Origin: Stappia stellulata
Lineage (GTDB): Bacteria > Pseudomonadota > Alphaproteobacteria > Rhizobiales > Stappiaceae
Assembly: GCF_020176715.1 (NCBI RefSeq)
Contig: NZ_JAIVMF010000001.1
Span: 587,092 to 651,091, forward strand
Reading direction: 5' to 3'
Length of the DNA: 64,000 nucleotides
Of the stretch, positions 53,795 to 62,433 are shown one piece after another. The position numbers were made by a program, and so were the translations under genes. The notes under the pieces are model-generated. The model had not been told where the DNA came from and ran no database searches. It saw only the letters and a program-made list of their open reading frames with translations. Position 1 is the stretch's first letter; every line of letters starts with the position of its first letter.

Positions 53795-55075
53795 TCAGGT
53801 GGAGAAGGTCAGGAGCTTGATCGCGTCGAAATCCTGCACCCCGCCGCCGACGCGCTTGGTCGTGTAGAACAGCACGTAGGGCTTGGCCGAATAGGGATCG
53901 CGCAGGATGCGCACGCCCGTGCGGTCGACCACCAGATAGCCCCGGCGGAAGTCGCCAAAGGCGATGGCCGGCGCATCGGTCGCGATGTCGGGCATGTCCT
54001 CCGCCTCGGTGAGCGGGAAGGTCATCAAGGTGGCCGGCGCGCCCACGGTGGCCGGCGGCTGCCACAGATAGTTGCCGTCGGCGTCCTTCATCTTGCGCAC
54101 CACGGCCTGGGTGCGCCGGTTCATCACGAAGCCGGCGTTCTGGCGGTAGCCGCTCTTCAGCGCATAGACCAGATCAATCAGCGTGTCGCCGGGGTCGGTC
54201 ACGGGGAAGGCGCCGGCCACCCCGGTGGTGAGCTCACCCAGATTGCCCCAGCTCCAGGAGCCTTCCGCCACGCGTGGATAGTCGAGAAAGCCGCGCGGCT
54301 TGTTGACGCCGTCGCCGGTGACGAAGGCCGTGCCCTCCTGTTCGGCGAAGGCCAGTTCAACCTCCTCCGCGATCCAGGCATCGACGTCGACGGCCGCATC
54401 CTCCAGCAGCGACGGCGTCGCGGCCGGCATGGCGTAGAGCTCCATCGTCGGGAAGGAGAGCTCGGAAAGCGTCGGCGCGCCGGTCTGCGGACGGGCGGCG
54501 GTTTCCGCGACCCAGCCCGACTGCGGACCCGAGATCGAGAACGGCTTCTTGAAGACGCTGGACGACACCTGACGCGCACCGGCGATGGCGCGGATCGGCG
54601 AGACGCTCGCCATGCCGCGCAGGATCGCGGTCTCGGTCTCGTCCGGCACCAGATAGCCGCCGTCGGGGTCGGAGCCGACCGAGAGCGCCTTCTGTTCCAG
54701 CGCGCGCAAGCCGTCTTCGCGGCCCTTGCGCATGTAGGACACGAAGGCGCCCTTGTGTTCCGCGGCGAGACCGTCGGCGGGTTCGTCCGGGCCTGCGCCG
54801 CGCGGCGGCCGGGCGGATTTCAGCGCAATGGCGTCCAGCCGGCGCTGCTGGCGGTCGAGCTGCGCGTCGATGCGCGCGAGCTTGTCCTGCGTCAGGGGAT
54901 CGACGGCCCCGCGCGTTTCGATCTCGGCGAGACGTTCCTCGTTGGTCTCGCGATAGGCGTCGAAGGTGGCGCGCATGTCGTCGAGCTCGGCGCGATGTCC
55001 TCCCGCAGCAGTGGCATGGGTGACGGCCTTGGTCTCGGGGACGCCCGTCCCGGCTTGGGAAAATTCGGTAGGCAT
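53795..55075 (-). CDS. GTA major capsid protein, HK97 family (orfg5)
   Basis: A 426-residue HK97-fold capsid protein. The N-terminal 100-120 residues form a coiled-coil delta/scaffold domain (HRAELDDMRATFDAYRETN) expected to be removed by the protease. The mature shell domain has GSDPDGGYLVPDETE, KKPFSISGPQSGWVAE and DYPRVAEGSWSWGN, all conserved in GTA capsids. The gene is bracketed by the protease upstream and a strong hairpin downstream. Confidence 0.96.
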   Translation of the reverse strand: MPTEFSQAGTGVPETKAVTHATAAGGHRAELDDMRATFDAYRETNEERLAEIETRGAVDPLTQDKLARIDAQLDRQQRRLDAIALKSARPPRGAGPDEPADGLAAEHKGAFVSYMRKGREDGLRALEQKALSVGSDPDGGYLVPDETETAILRGMASVSPIRAIAGARQVSSSVFKKPFSISGPQSGWVAETAARPQTGAPTLSELSFPTMELYAMPAATPSLLEDAAVDVDAWIAEEVELAFAEQEGTAFVTGDGVNKPRGFLDYPRVAEGSWSWGNLGELTTGVAGAFPVTDPGDTLIDLVYALKSGYRQNAGFVMNRRTQAVVRKMKDADGNYLWQPPATVGAPATLMTFPLTEAEDMPDIATDAPAIAFGDFRRGYLVVDRTGVRILRDPYSAKPYVLFYTTKRVGGGVQDFDAIKLLTFST

Positions 55076-55121
55076 GGTCGAAGGATCTCCAGTTTCATGA
55101 ATGCGACCGGCGCTTCGGCGG

Positions 55122-55598
55122 TCAGGAGCGAACCGCGCGCAAGGGCGACACGGCGGCGGTGCCGGGCACGTCGAGACGGGCGCCCGGATGCAGCGGGAAG
55201 GTGACGAGCGACACCTCCCAGAGATCTATGTCGAAGACCCGCCGCACCCCGGTCGTCGGGTCGCGCCGGGCGCTGCGGGTGCGAAAGCCGATGGACAGAC
55301 CGTCGAGCGCGCCGCCGGCGAGAAGATGCGCCGCCTCCGCTCCGGCGGCTGTGCGGGTCAGCAGGCGTCCCTCGACGCGCAGGCCGCGCGCGTCCTCGAA
55401 CGCCCGATCCCACACGCCGATGGGCTTGGCCGGATCGTGCTGCCAGAGAAAGCGGATGCCGCTGGCGCCCCGCTCCGACAGGCTACGACGGAACGCACCG
55501 CGCACGACGAGATCGCGCGCATCGTCGGGCGTGGCGAAGAGGCTGGCATAGCCGCTGACCGCGACGCTCTCCCCCGCAAGGGGCGGACGGGCACTCAC
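55122..55598 (-). CDS. GTA prohead protease, HK97 family (orfg4)
   Basis: A 158-residue U35-type maturation protease: VSGYASLFATPDD, FLWQHDPAKPIG with the catalytic His, and LDGLSIGFRT with the catalytic Ser, followed by DLWEVSLVTFP. The start is GTG 55598, overlapping a small upstream frame by 4 bases. It would cleave the capsid N-terminal domain during head maturation. Confidence 0.93.
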   Translation of the reverse strand: MSARPPLAGESVAVSGYASLFATPDDARDLVVRGAFRRSLSERGASGIRFLWQHDPAKPIGVWDRAFEDARGLRVEGRLLTRTAAGAEAAHLLAGGALDGLSIGFRTRSARRDPTTGVRRVFDIDLWEVSLVTFPLHPGARLDVPGTAAVSPLRAVRS

Positions 55599-55744
55599 GC
55601 GGCGTGCGCGCCGGATCGGGCGCGCCGGCTCAAGAGCGCCGCCAGGCGCGCGGCAAAATGGGTGAAGATCGCGCGGTGGGCGGGGTGCGGGGCATCGTTC
55701 GCGCGCATCAGCATGCGCACGCTCTCAAGAGGCTGAACTGTCAT
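55595..55744 (-). CDS. Small hypothetical gene in the GTA cluster between g3.5 and the protease
   Basis: A 49-codon frame with ATG 55744 behind GGAGAG and a stop overlapping the protease GTG by 4 bases. The encoded peptide is basic (MTVQPLESVRMLMRAND, ending RRARSGAHAA) and helical, with no recognised family. The coupling and ribosome site support a real gene; no counterpart in RcGTA is known to me. It could equally be a leader that only delivers ribosomes to the protease start. Confidence 0.5.
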   Translation of the reverse strand: MTVQPLESVRMLMRANDAPHPAHRAIFTHFAARLAALLSRRARSGAHAA

Positions 55745-55794
55745 GGATCTCTCCATTGCGGCGCGGACGCGCCTGTTGGCTTTGGCCAGCGGCG

Positions 55795-55989
55795 TCAGGA
55801 ATCGAAGTCGCTGAACAGGCGGTTGAGGCGGGCGATCGCCTCGACGAAATCGTCGAAGCGCTTGTTCGAACGGATCGTCTCGCGCAGGCTCCAAACCAGC
55901 AGGCTGGAGGCCGAGCTTGCCCACAGGAGCAGGACCAGATGGGCAAGGTCGCCCTTGCCGGCGATGGTCTCGACAACGGGCTCCATCAT
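55795..55989 (-). CDS. GTA small membrane protein g3.5
   Basis: A 64-residue protein with one membrane helix (LAHLVLLLWASSASSLLVW) and a charged C-terminal helix (SNKRFDDFVEAIARLNRLF). It starts at ATG 55989, overlapping the portal stop by 4 bases, and occupies the place of RcGTA orfg3.5. Its role in the particle or the donor cell membrane is unknown. Confidence 0.8.
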   Translation of the reverse strand: MMEPVVETIAGKGDLAHLVLLLWASSASSLLVWSLRETIRSNKRFDDFVEAIARLNRLFSDFDS

Positions 55990-57212
55990 GTCGGATCCGC
56001 TTCCGGCGCCGTCCCGGGCGCGCCCGTCGCGGGCTCCCCACCCTGCGGCTCCGCGCCATAGCCGACGGCGATGCGCTTTTCCGCCCGGGTCAGGAAGCTT
56101 GCCTGTTCGAGCCGCGCCCACAGGCCGGCGCGTTCGCTGGACAGCGCCTCCACCTTGTCGAGATCGGGGGCAAGCCGCAGCGGCCGCGCTCGGTCGGGCG
56201 ACAGCCAGCGCGCCAGCGCCTCGCCAACGCGCGACGACAGCGGCAGGACGGTCTGGCGCCAGAAAGCGCGATTGGCCTCCTGATAGTTGGAGTAGGTGTT
56301 GTCGCCCGGAATGGCGAGCAGCATCGGCGGCACGCCGAAGGCGAGCGCGATCTCGCGCGCCGCCTGGTTCTTGGCGGCGATGAAATCCATGTCCCTCGGG
56401 GTCAGCCCCATCGGTTTCCAGTCAAGACCGCCTTCCAGCAGCAGCGGCCGTCCGGCATTGGAGGGACCCTGATAACCGTCCTCCAGTTCCTTCTTGAGCC
56501 GGTCGAACTGTTCGTCGGACATGTTGGAGGCATCCGGCCCGCCATAGACCAGCGCGCCGGAGGGCCGTGCGGCATTGTCGAGCAGCGCCTTGTTCCAGGC
56601 GCCCGCCGCATTGTGCAGGTCGAGGCTGACCTGCGCCGCCTCGATGGGGGCAAAGCCGTAGTGGTCGTTGAGCGGGTGGAACACCTTCAGGTGCAGCACC
56701 GAATGGCCGCCGTCGCGCGCATCGGCCGAAAGCCGGACCGTGCGCCCGGCGACCGTATAGTCATAGGCCTCCGGCCAGCCGTCGCGTCCGAGCACCACCT
56801 TCACCCGGTCGGGGCGCAGGGCGTGCAGCTCGCGCAAGGTGCCCTCCACCGAAACGCCCTCCAGATAGGCGTTGCCGGCGACCAGCAGGTGGCCGTAGAC
56901 CTCCTCCAGGAACGCGGTGCCCGACGCCATCTGGTTCGGTGCGGCAAGCAGGTCGAGCGCCGGATGGCGGTCGAGTTCGCGCTCGCCGTCGTAGAGCACG
57001 AAGGGCACGCTCGCGGCCGCCTCCGCGATCATGCGGACCGCGCGATGGACCACCGGATTTCGGGCGTAGCCCTCGCGGGCGAGTGCGGCGTAGTCGCGCG
57101 GCGTCCACACCGGGCGGCCTGCCCCGTGAAAGGCCAGCAACGGTCCGGCGCGCGAGGCCTTTCGCTCCTGCGGCGCGCGCAGAACCGATTCAAACATGGT
57201 TCGCAACCCCAT
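55986..57212 (-). CDS. GTA portal protein, HK97 family (orfg3)
   Basis: A 408-residue portal: NPVVHRAVRMIAEAAASVP, then ALDLLAAPNQMASG, LLVAGNAYLEGV and AFGVPPMLLAIPGDNTYSNY, the hallmark motifs of the HK97 portal family. It forms the 12-subunit ring through which DNA is packaged. The start is ATG 57212 with GGAAGAG upstream. 81 bases separate it from the terminase gene and contain a direct repeat. Confidence 0.95.
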   Translation of the reverse strand: MGLRTMFESVLRAPQERKASRAGPLLAFHGAGRPVWTPRDYAALAREGYARNPVVHRAVRMIAEAAASVPFVLYDGERELDRHPALDLLAAPNQMASGTAFLEEVYGHLLVAGNAYLEGVSVEGTLRELHALRPDRVKVVLGRDGWPEAYDYTVAGRTVRLSADARDGGHSVLHLKVFHPLNDHYGFAPIEAAQVSLDLHNAAGAWNKALLDNAARPSGALVYGGPDASNMSDEQFDRLKKELEDGYQGPSNAGRPLLLEGGLDWKPMGLTPRDMDFIAAKNQAAREIALAFGVPPMLLAIPGDNTYSNYQEANRAFWRQTVLPLSSRVGEALARWLSPDRARPLRLAPDLDKVEALSSERAGLWARLEQASFLTRAEKRIAVGYGAEPQGGEPATGAPGTAPEADPT

Positions 57213-57235
57213 GATCGCTCTTCCTTTTTTGCAAT

Positions 57236-57295
57236 GTCTTGAGAAACCGATTCCGCGACTTGAAGTGCGCAGCCAGCGTCTTGAGAAAGGGATTC
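57236..57295 (+). repeat. Pair of 18-base direct repeats at the terminase-portal junction
   Basis: GTCTTGAGAAANNGATTC occurs at 57236-57253 and 57278-57295 (two mismatches between copies). A partial third copy (AGAACCGATTC) lies at 57181-57191 in the portal start. Each copy ends in a GANTC methylation site. The second overlaps the terminase stop codon. Function unknown. Confidence 0.7.
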
Positions 57296-58631
57296 AGATG
57301 CTGCGCAGGCGCGGCGTCCCACCGGCCTTCAGCGCCAGTTCGTGAAGCGCGTAAACGAGCGCGTCGAGCCGGTCCGGCGAGCGTCCGTTCGACAGGCCCT
57401 CGCGAGTAAAATCCGTCATCTCGTCTTCCAAATCGGGGAAGGCCCCGACATGGCGCACCCGCCCCTGCTCGTAGAGCATCGCCACCGGTTCGGCGCGCAG
57501 CCACTTGCCGCGCCGCGCGCGCACGGCTCTCACCAGAACGCCCGGGTCGACGCCGGCGATCACCGCCGCGACCATCTCGCCGCCCTGGTTGACCTCGGCG
57601 ACCAGACAGTCGGCCTCGAGATCGCGCCAGAGCGCCACGGCGGCGGAGGCCCAGCGCGCGGGCGCCGCCGCCCCCAGGCTCCGGTCTGCGAGCACATGGA
57701 CGATCCCGTCCGCATCGATCCCGGCCGCGACGATGCCGCAGGCATCCGAGGCGACGCCCGAGCTTGCCGGCGGATCGACCGCGACGACGATGCGCTCGAG
57801 CGCCGGCGCCCGGTCGCTGCGCAGCGCCTCCAGCGCGTCGCGGTTCCACATGGCGCCGTCTCGGCTTTCCACCATCTCCCCGTCGAGTTCCTGGCGCGCC
57901 AGCCGGGTTCCGCCGTAACGGGCCCGGATAGCGGCAACGAAGCCGGCGGCCAGATGGGCGGCGTTGCTTTCCGTCGGCGCGGTCACCGCCACCGTTGCGG
58001 GATCCGCCATAAGCCGCTTGAGCAACGGGATCGGGCGCGGGGTCGTGGTGACGAGCTGGCGCGGACGCTCTCCCAGCCTGAGAGCGAATTGCAGCATGTC
58101 CCAGGTCTCCTGGACGTGACGCCATTTGGCGAGTTCGTCGCACCAGGCCAGATGAAACTGCGGCCCGCGCAGCGCGTCCGGGTCCTCGGAGGAAAAGACC
58201 TGCGCCACCGCGCCGTTCGGCCATTCCAGCCGGCGCCGGGAGGATTGCCAGCTCGGACGCTCGCTCGCCGGATGGACCGAGAGCAGGCCGGAGATCCCCT
58301 CCACCATCACCTCGCGGGCGTCGCTCTGGGTCTCGCCGACGAGCGCGATGCGAAACCCGTCGGAATCGGGCCGCAGCGCGGCGGCACGCACACAGGCGCG
58401 CAGCCATTCCGCCCCGGCCCGCGTCTTTCCCGCACCGCGCCCGCCCATCAAAAGCCAGCACCGCCAGTCGCCGGCGGGCGCCAGCTGGTGCGCATGCGCC
58501 CACAGCCGCCAGTCATGGCGCAGGAACATCAGCTCCCGGTGATCCAGCCGTGCCAGAAACGCCGGCAGCAGCCCCCCTTCGGCACAGCCGATCAAGGCGC
58601 TCCGCAAGCTCTCGCCTGAGTGCATCTTCAT
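57294..58631 (-). CDS. GTA large terminase (orfg2)
   Basis: A 445-residue DNA packaging motor. ATPase domain: Walker A MGGRGAGKT (residues 62-70) and Walker B with catalytic Glu in AWCDELAKW (about 140). Nuclease domain: IVVAVDPPASSG, DCLVAEVNQGG and DLEDEMTDF supply the acidic metal ligands. The length matches the RcGTA terminase. The start is ATG 58631 or the ATG six bases downstream, which sits better behind GGGGGGAG. The first 119 bases overlap g1 in another frame. Confidence 0.95.
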   Translation of the reverse strand: MKMHSGESLRSALIGCAEGGLLPAFLARLDHRELMFLRHDWRLWAHAHQLAPAGDWRCWLLMGGRGAGKTRAGAEWLRACVRAAALRPDSDGFRIALVGETQSDAREVMVEGISGLLSVHPASERPSWQSSRRRLEWPNGAVAQVFSSEDPDALRGPQFHLAWCDELAKWRHVQETWDMLQFALRLGERPRQLVTTTPRPIPLLKRLMADPATVAVTAPTESNAAHLAAGFVAAIRARYGGTRLARQELDGEMVESRDGAMWNRDALEALRSDRAPALERIVVAVDPPASSGVASDACGIVAAGIDADGIVHVLADRSLGAAAPARWASAAVALWRDLEADCLVAEVNQGGEMVAAVIAGVDPGVLVRAVRARRGKWLRAEPVAMLYEQGRVRHVGAFPDLEDEMTDFTREGLSNGRSPDRLDALVYALHELALKAGGTPRLRSI

Positions 58632-59094
58632 CTCCCCCCGTGGGATCGAGCGAGGCGACGCCGGAGCGGAGCTCGATCAGGACGTCGAGCGTCTTCGCCA
58701 GACTGCCCAGCGTTCTGGCGTTGCGCTCCAGCGTGCCGCCGTCGGCCCTTGCCTCCCCCTCACCGGCCGCAGCGCGAAACTGCGTCTCGATTGCCGAAAT
58801 CTGATGTTCGAAGGCCTTGGCCAGCCGCGCGACCATCCGGGCAAGGCCCGGCGTGTCGCCGGCCTCGATCAGGTCGCGGACGGAGGCGGCCCGAAGCCAG
58901 GCCTCGTCCCTCGCGTGGCGGGCGACGGTGGGAACGGTCACGTTCATCCGCCGGGCGATGGCATCGAATTCCAGGCCGTCGTTTTCATAGAGGCTGCGGG
59001 CGATGCGCCAGCCGTCCGCGCTCAGGTGAACCGGTCGCTTGCGGGCGCGCCGCCGGCGGGGCCTCGATGCGGCGCGCGGTGTCTCCTCGTCCAT
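58513..59094 (-). CDS. GTA g1 (small terminase-like DNA-binding protein)
   Basis: A 193-residue protein, the first gene of the GTA cluster. After a basic N-terminus (RPRRRRARKRP), residues 25-65 form a helix-turn-helix (LEFDAIARRMNVTVPTVARHA), followed by a long helix (about 90-115) and a region ERNARTLGSLAKTLDVLIEL typical of small terminase oligomers. RcGTA g1 is the small terminase by published work. The start is ATG 59094 with GAGGAGAC upstream. Confidence 0.88.
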   Translation of the reverse strand: MDEETPRAASRPRRRRARKRPVHLSADGWRIARSLYENDGLEFDAIARRMNVTVPTVARHARDEAWLRAASVRDLIEAGDTPGLARMVARLAKAFEHQISAIETQFRAAAGEGEARADGGTLERNARTLGSLAKTLDVLIELRSGVASLDPTGGDEDALRRELAERLDRLCRRGAAAGVSGTAGSPGADVPAP

Positions 59095-59179
59095 GCCGTC
59101 TCCTCATGTTCTTGCAACAGACGTCGGGCAACGGCTATGGAGCGCCCTTGCCTCATGCGCGCGCAGGCCCTAAAACCCA

Positions 59180-59201
59180 TTCATCGGCAATTTGCGATGA
59201 A
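59180..59201. promoter_or_regulatory. 22-base dyad between GTA g1 and the ArsR-type regulator
   Basis: TTCATCG, eight bases, CGATGAA: perfect 7-base arms with a near-symmetric GCAATTTG centre. It lies in the 115-base divergent gap, 85 bases upstream of g1 and 8 bases before the regulator's likely TTG start. The geometry fits an ArsR-type autoregulatory operator, but it could also act on the GTA promoter. Confidence 0.5.
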
Positions 59202-59209
59202 AGTGTTTC

Positions 59210-59650
59210 TTGGCCCGCTCCCGTTCGACCACATGCGCCGCTGAAAGCCCGGAAACGGCCGGCCCGCGCAGGACCCGCGCCGCCGCCTGTTGCAGCGCCC
59301 CGGCGGATGTCGACCTTCCCGACGTGTTCAAGGCGCTCGGCCATCCGGCCCGGCTGGAAATCCTCCAGGCGCTCGCTGCCTGCGACACCGCCTGTTGCGG
59401 GGATCTGGTCAAGCGCCTGCCGCTGGCGCAATCCACCGTCTCGCAGCATCTCGCGGTGCTGCGCGCCGCCGGCCTCGTGGGCATGCGCGGCGACGGTCGT
59501 TGCTGCCGGTATCATCTCGAGCCGGGGGCGCTGACGCGTCTTACCGGCGATGTCGAACGCCTGTTCGCCAGCTTTTTGCGGCAGCCCGCGCCGGCGCCGC
59601 ACCTTAATGACCGCATGGCGCCCGCGCGCCCGCGAAAGGACACCGAATGA
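59210..59650 (+). CDS. ArsR/SmtB-family transcriptional regulator
   Basis: A winged-helix repressor of up to 146 residues. The core VFKALGHPARLEILQALAAC, LVKRLPLAQSTVSQHLAVL (recognition helix) and GLVGMRGDGRCCRYHLE is typical. Potential metal or redox cysteines are CDTACCG before the recognition helix and CCRY in the wing, plus CCS near the N-terminus. The start is uncertain: TTG 59210 is the only upstream option, and GTG 59324 would cut into the first helix. It overlaps the ABC exporter gene by 4 bases and likely regulates it. Confidence 0.85.
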   Translation: MARSRSTTCAAESPETAGPRRTRAAACCSAPADVDLPDVFKALGHPARLEILQALAACDTACCGDLVKRLPLAQSTVSQHLAVLRAAGLVGMRGDGRCCRYHLEPGALTRLTGDVERLFASFLRQPAPAPHLNDRMAPARPRKDTE

Positions 59651-61590
59651 CAAGCCGCCGCTCCGGCGTACCCGCTTCCGCTCCGCGCATTTCGGCCGAC
59701 GAGGCCTCGACGCTGAAGACGCTCGGGCAATTGTGGCCCTATATCTGGCCTCACGACCGCCCGGACCTGAAGTCCCGCGTCGGCCTTGCCGTGATCGCCC
59801 TGGTCATCGCCAAGATCGTGACGGTGCTCTCGCCCTATTTCTACAAGTGGGCGACCGACGCACTGACCGGCGAGGGCAGCGCCGGCGCGGCCGCTTCCGG
59901 CAGCGAAGGCGGCCTTCCCGCCTGGATCGTGGCACCGGTGATGCTCGTCATCGCCTATAATGGCGCGCGCATTCTCTTCGTCGGCTTCAACCAGCTGCGC
60001 GATGCGCTGTTTGCCCGCGTCGGCCAGCACGCGGTGCGCCAGCTCGCCTATCGCACCTTCCGCCACCTGCACATGCTGTCGCTGCGCTTTCACCTGCAAC
60101 GCAAGACCGGCGGCCTGTCGCGCGTGATCGAGCGCGGCGTGAAGGGCATCGAGAACATCGTCCGCTTCACGATCCTGAACGGCATTCCAACCATCATGGA
60201 ATTCGCCATCATGGCGGGGGTGATCTGGTACCAGTTCGGCTTCGCCTATGTGGTCGTCGTCGCGGTGATGATCGTCGCCTACACGTGGTTCACGGTGCAG
60301 ACCTCGAACTGGCGCATCGCCATCCGCCGCGACATGAACGCCAGCGACACCGACGCCAACTCCAAGGCGGTCGACAGCCTGCTGAATTTCGAGACGGTCA
60401 AATATTTCGGCAACGAGCAGTGGGAAGCCGACCGTTTCGACCGCTCGATGGAAGGCTACGAACGCGCCGCAACCCGGACCTGGACCTCGCTCGCCTGGCT
60501 CAACTTCGGCCAGGCCGTGATCCTCGGCGTCGGCACGGCGATCTGCATGGTGATGTCGGCGCGCGCCGTGATGGCGGGCACGCAGACCATCGGCGATTTC
60601 GTCATGATCAACGCGCTCCTGCTGCAACTGTCGATCCCGCTCAACTTCATCGGCTTTCTCTACCGCGAGATCCGCCAGGGCCTCACCGACCTTGAAGCGA
60701 TGTTCGAGCTGCTTGGCGAGCCGGCCGAGATCAAGGACAAGCCGGGCGCGGTCCCGCTCAGCGTCGACGGCGGCACCATCCGCTTCGAGGACGTGCACTT
60801 CCACTATGACGCCGACCGGCCGATCCTGCAGGGCATCTCCTTCGAGGTGCCGGCCGGCAAGACGGTTGCCATCGTCGGACCGTCGGGTGCCGGCAAATCG
60901 ACGGTCTCCCGGCTGCTCTTCCGCTTCTACGACATCACCGGCGGGCGCATCACCATCGACGGGCAGGACCTGCGCGAGGTGACGCAGGCCTCGCTGCGCG
61001 GCGCGACCGGCATGGTTCCGCAGGACACCGTGCTCTTCAACGACACGGTCGCCTACAACATCCGCTACGGCCGCAACGACGCCACCGACGCGGAGGTGCG
61101 CGAGGCCGCGCGCATGGCGCAGATCGCCGACTTCATCGAGAGCCTGCCGCAGGGCTTCGCCACCGAGGTGGGCGAGCGCGGGCTGAAGCTGTCCGGCGGC
61201 GAGAAGCAGCGTGTGGCGATCGCCCGCACCATCCTCAAGGCGCCGCCGATCCTGATCCTCGACGAGGCGACGTCCGCGCTCGACACCCATACGGAGCGCG
61301 AGATCCAGGCGGCCCTCGACCAGGTGTCGCGGAACCGCACCACCGTCGTGATCGCCCACCGGCTGTCGACCGTGGTCAACGCGGAGGAGATCCTCGTCCT
61401 GGAAAAGGGCCGTATCGTCGAGCGCGGCCGCCATCCCGATCTGCTTGCCGCCCACGGGCTTTACGCCTCCATGTGGGCGCGCCAGCAGGAGGCGAGCGAG
61501 GCCGAGGAGCGGCTGCGCGCCGCGACCCTGGACGACCCGGGCTTCGTCGTTCGCGGTCCGCGCGCCGGCGAGGAAGAACCGGCGCAATAG
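59647..61590 (+). CDS. Atm1/HMT1-type ABC exporter (membrane domain plus ATPase)
   Basis: A 647-residue homodimeric type IV exporter. Six membrane helices span about residues 45-340. The ATPase is canonical: GPSGAGKSTVSRLLFRFYD (Walker A), LSGGEKQRVAIARTIL (signature), PILILDEATSALD (Walker B) and VIAHRLSTV (H-loop). The sequence style (LNFETVKYFGNE, ELLGEPAEIKDKPGA) is that of the Atm1/HMT1 branch that exports glutathione-linked metals or sulfur compounds. Pairing with a Cys-rich ArsR-type repressor supports a metal or thiol stress role (inference). Confidence 0.93.
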   Translation: MTSRRSGVPASAPRISADEASTLKTLGQLWPYIWPHDRPDLKSRVGLAVIALVIAKIVTVLSPYFYKWATDALTGEGSAGAAASGSEGGLPAWIVAPVMLVIAYNGARILFVGFNQLRDALFARVGQHAVRQLAYRTFRHLHMLSLRFHLQRKTGGLSRVIERGVKGIENIVRFTILNGIPTIMEFAIMAGVIWYQFGFAYVVVVAVMIVAYTWFTVQTSNWRIAIRRDMNASDTDANSKAVDSLLNFETVKYFGNEQWEADRFDRSMEGYERAATRTWTSLAWLNFGQAVILGVGTAICMVMSARAVMAGTQTIGDFVMINALLLQLSIPLNFIGFLYREIRQGLTDLEAMFELLGEPAEIKDKPGAVPLSVDGGTIRFEDVHFHYDADRPILQGISFEVPAGKTVAIVGPSGAGKSTVSRLLFRFYDITGGRITIDGQDLREVTQASLRGATGMVPQDTVLFNDTVAYNIRYGRNDATDAEVREAARMAQIADFIESLPQGFATEVGERGLKLSGGEKQRVAIARTILKAPPILILDEATSALDTHTEREIQAALDQVSRNRTTVVIAHRLSTVVNAEEILVLEKGRIVERGRHPDLLAAHGLYASMWARQQEASEAEERLRAATLDDPGFVVRGPRAGEEEPAQ

Positions 61591-61721
61591 ACGCGCGCGA
61601 CGTCGCGGATTGATCTCGCGCCCGCTCCGGTGCACAAGAGGCGTTCGACCGGGCGCTGGTGTCCGGGAACGCAACCGGGCCGGGGCACACTCCGGCGCGG
61701 CCCACAGTCACGGAACCGCCG

Positions 61722-62423
61722 ATGTCGCTTACCGATACGATCACCAAGACGCTCGTCCCCATTCACCGCGAGGGCTGGCCGTTCGTCGCCATTGCCGGTG
61801 CGGCGACCGTTCTCGTCGGCTGGTTCGTCGACCCGCTGTTCTGGATCGGCCTGATCCTGACCGCCTGGGTCGCCTATTTCTTCCGCGATCCGCCCCGCGT
61901 CACGCCGATCGACGACGACGTCATCGTTTCGCCCGCCGACGGCACCGTGTGCCAGATCGGCCAGGCCGTGCCGCCGCGCGAGCTCGAGCTCTCCGACGAG
62001 CCGATGATGCGCATCTGCATCTTCATGAATGTGTTCAACTGCCATGTGAACCGCGCGCCCATGGGCGGACGCATCACCCGCGTCGCCTATCGCGCCGGCT
62101 CCTTCCTCAACGCAGAATCCGACAAGGCGAGCGAGGACAACGAGCGCAACGGGCTCGTCATCGAAAGCGGCGAGACGCGCATCGGCGTCGTCCAGATCGC
62201 CGGCCTGGTGGCGCGGCGCATCGTCTGCTTCGTGCGCGAGGGCGAGAACCTCGGCGCCGGCGAGCGCTTCGGCCTGATCCGCTTCGGCTCGCGGCTCGAC
62301 GTCTATCTGCCGCTCGACACGCGGGTTTCGGTTGCCGTCGGCCAGACCATGATCGCCGGCGAGACGGTGATCGCCGATCTTGCCTCCGAGACCCGCGACG
62401 CCGTGCTGGCGCGGGTCAGCTGA
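61722..62423 (+). CDS. psd: Phosphatidylserine decarboxylase proenzyme
   Basis: A 233-residue decarboxylase making phosphatidylethanolamine from phosphatidylserine. One or two N-terminal membrane segments (about 20-55), then [12 protein letters not shown] and the self-cleavage site RFGSRLD, in which Ser190 becomes the pyruvoyl group. The GSR form instead of LGST marks the short rhizobial/archaeal-type enzyme. The start is ATG 61722 (weak ribosome site); an in-frame start at 61659 would add 21 residues. It is followed by pssA 10 bases downstream. Confidence 0.95.
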   Translation: MSLTDTITKTLVPIHREGWPFVAIAGAATVLVGWFVDPLFWIGLILTAWVAYFFRDPPRVTPIDDDVIVSPADGTVCQIGQAVPPRELELSDEPMMRICIFMNVFNCHVNRAPMGGRITRVAYRAGSFLNAESDKASEDNERNGLVIESGETRIGVVQIAGLVARRIVCFVREGENLGAGERFGLIRFGSRLDVYLPLDTRVSVAVGQTMIAGETVIADLASETRDAVLARVS

Positions 62424-62433
62424 GCGAGGTGTC

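Noticed and set aside
42895..59094. Interpretation as an inducible prophage
   Set aside because: No integrase, repressor, replication genes, tRNA or att repeats; gene order is that of RcGTA.
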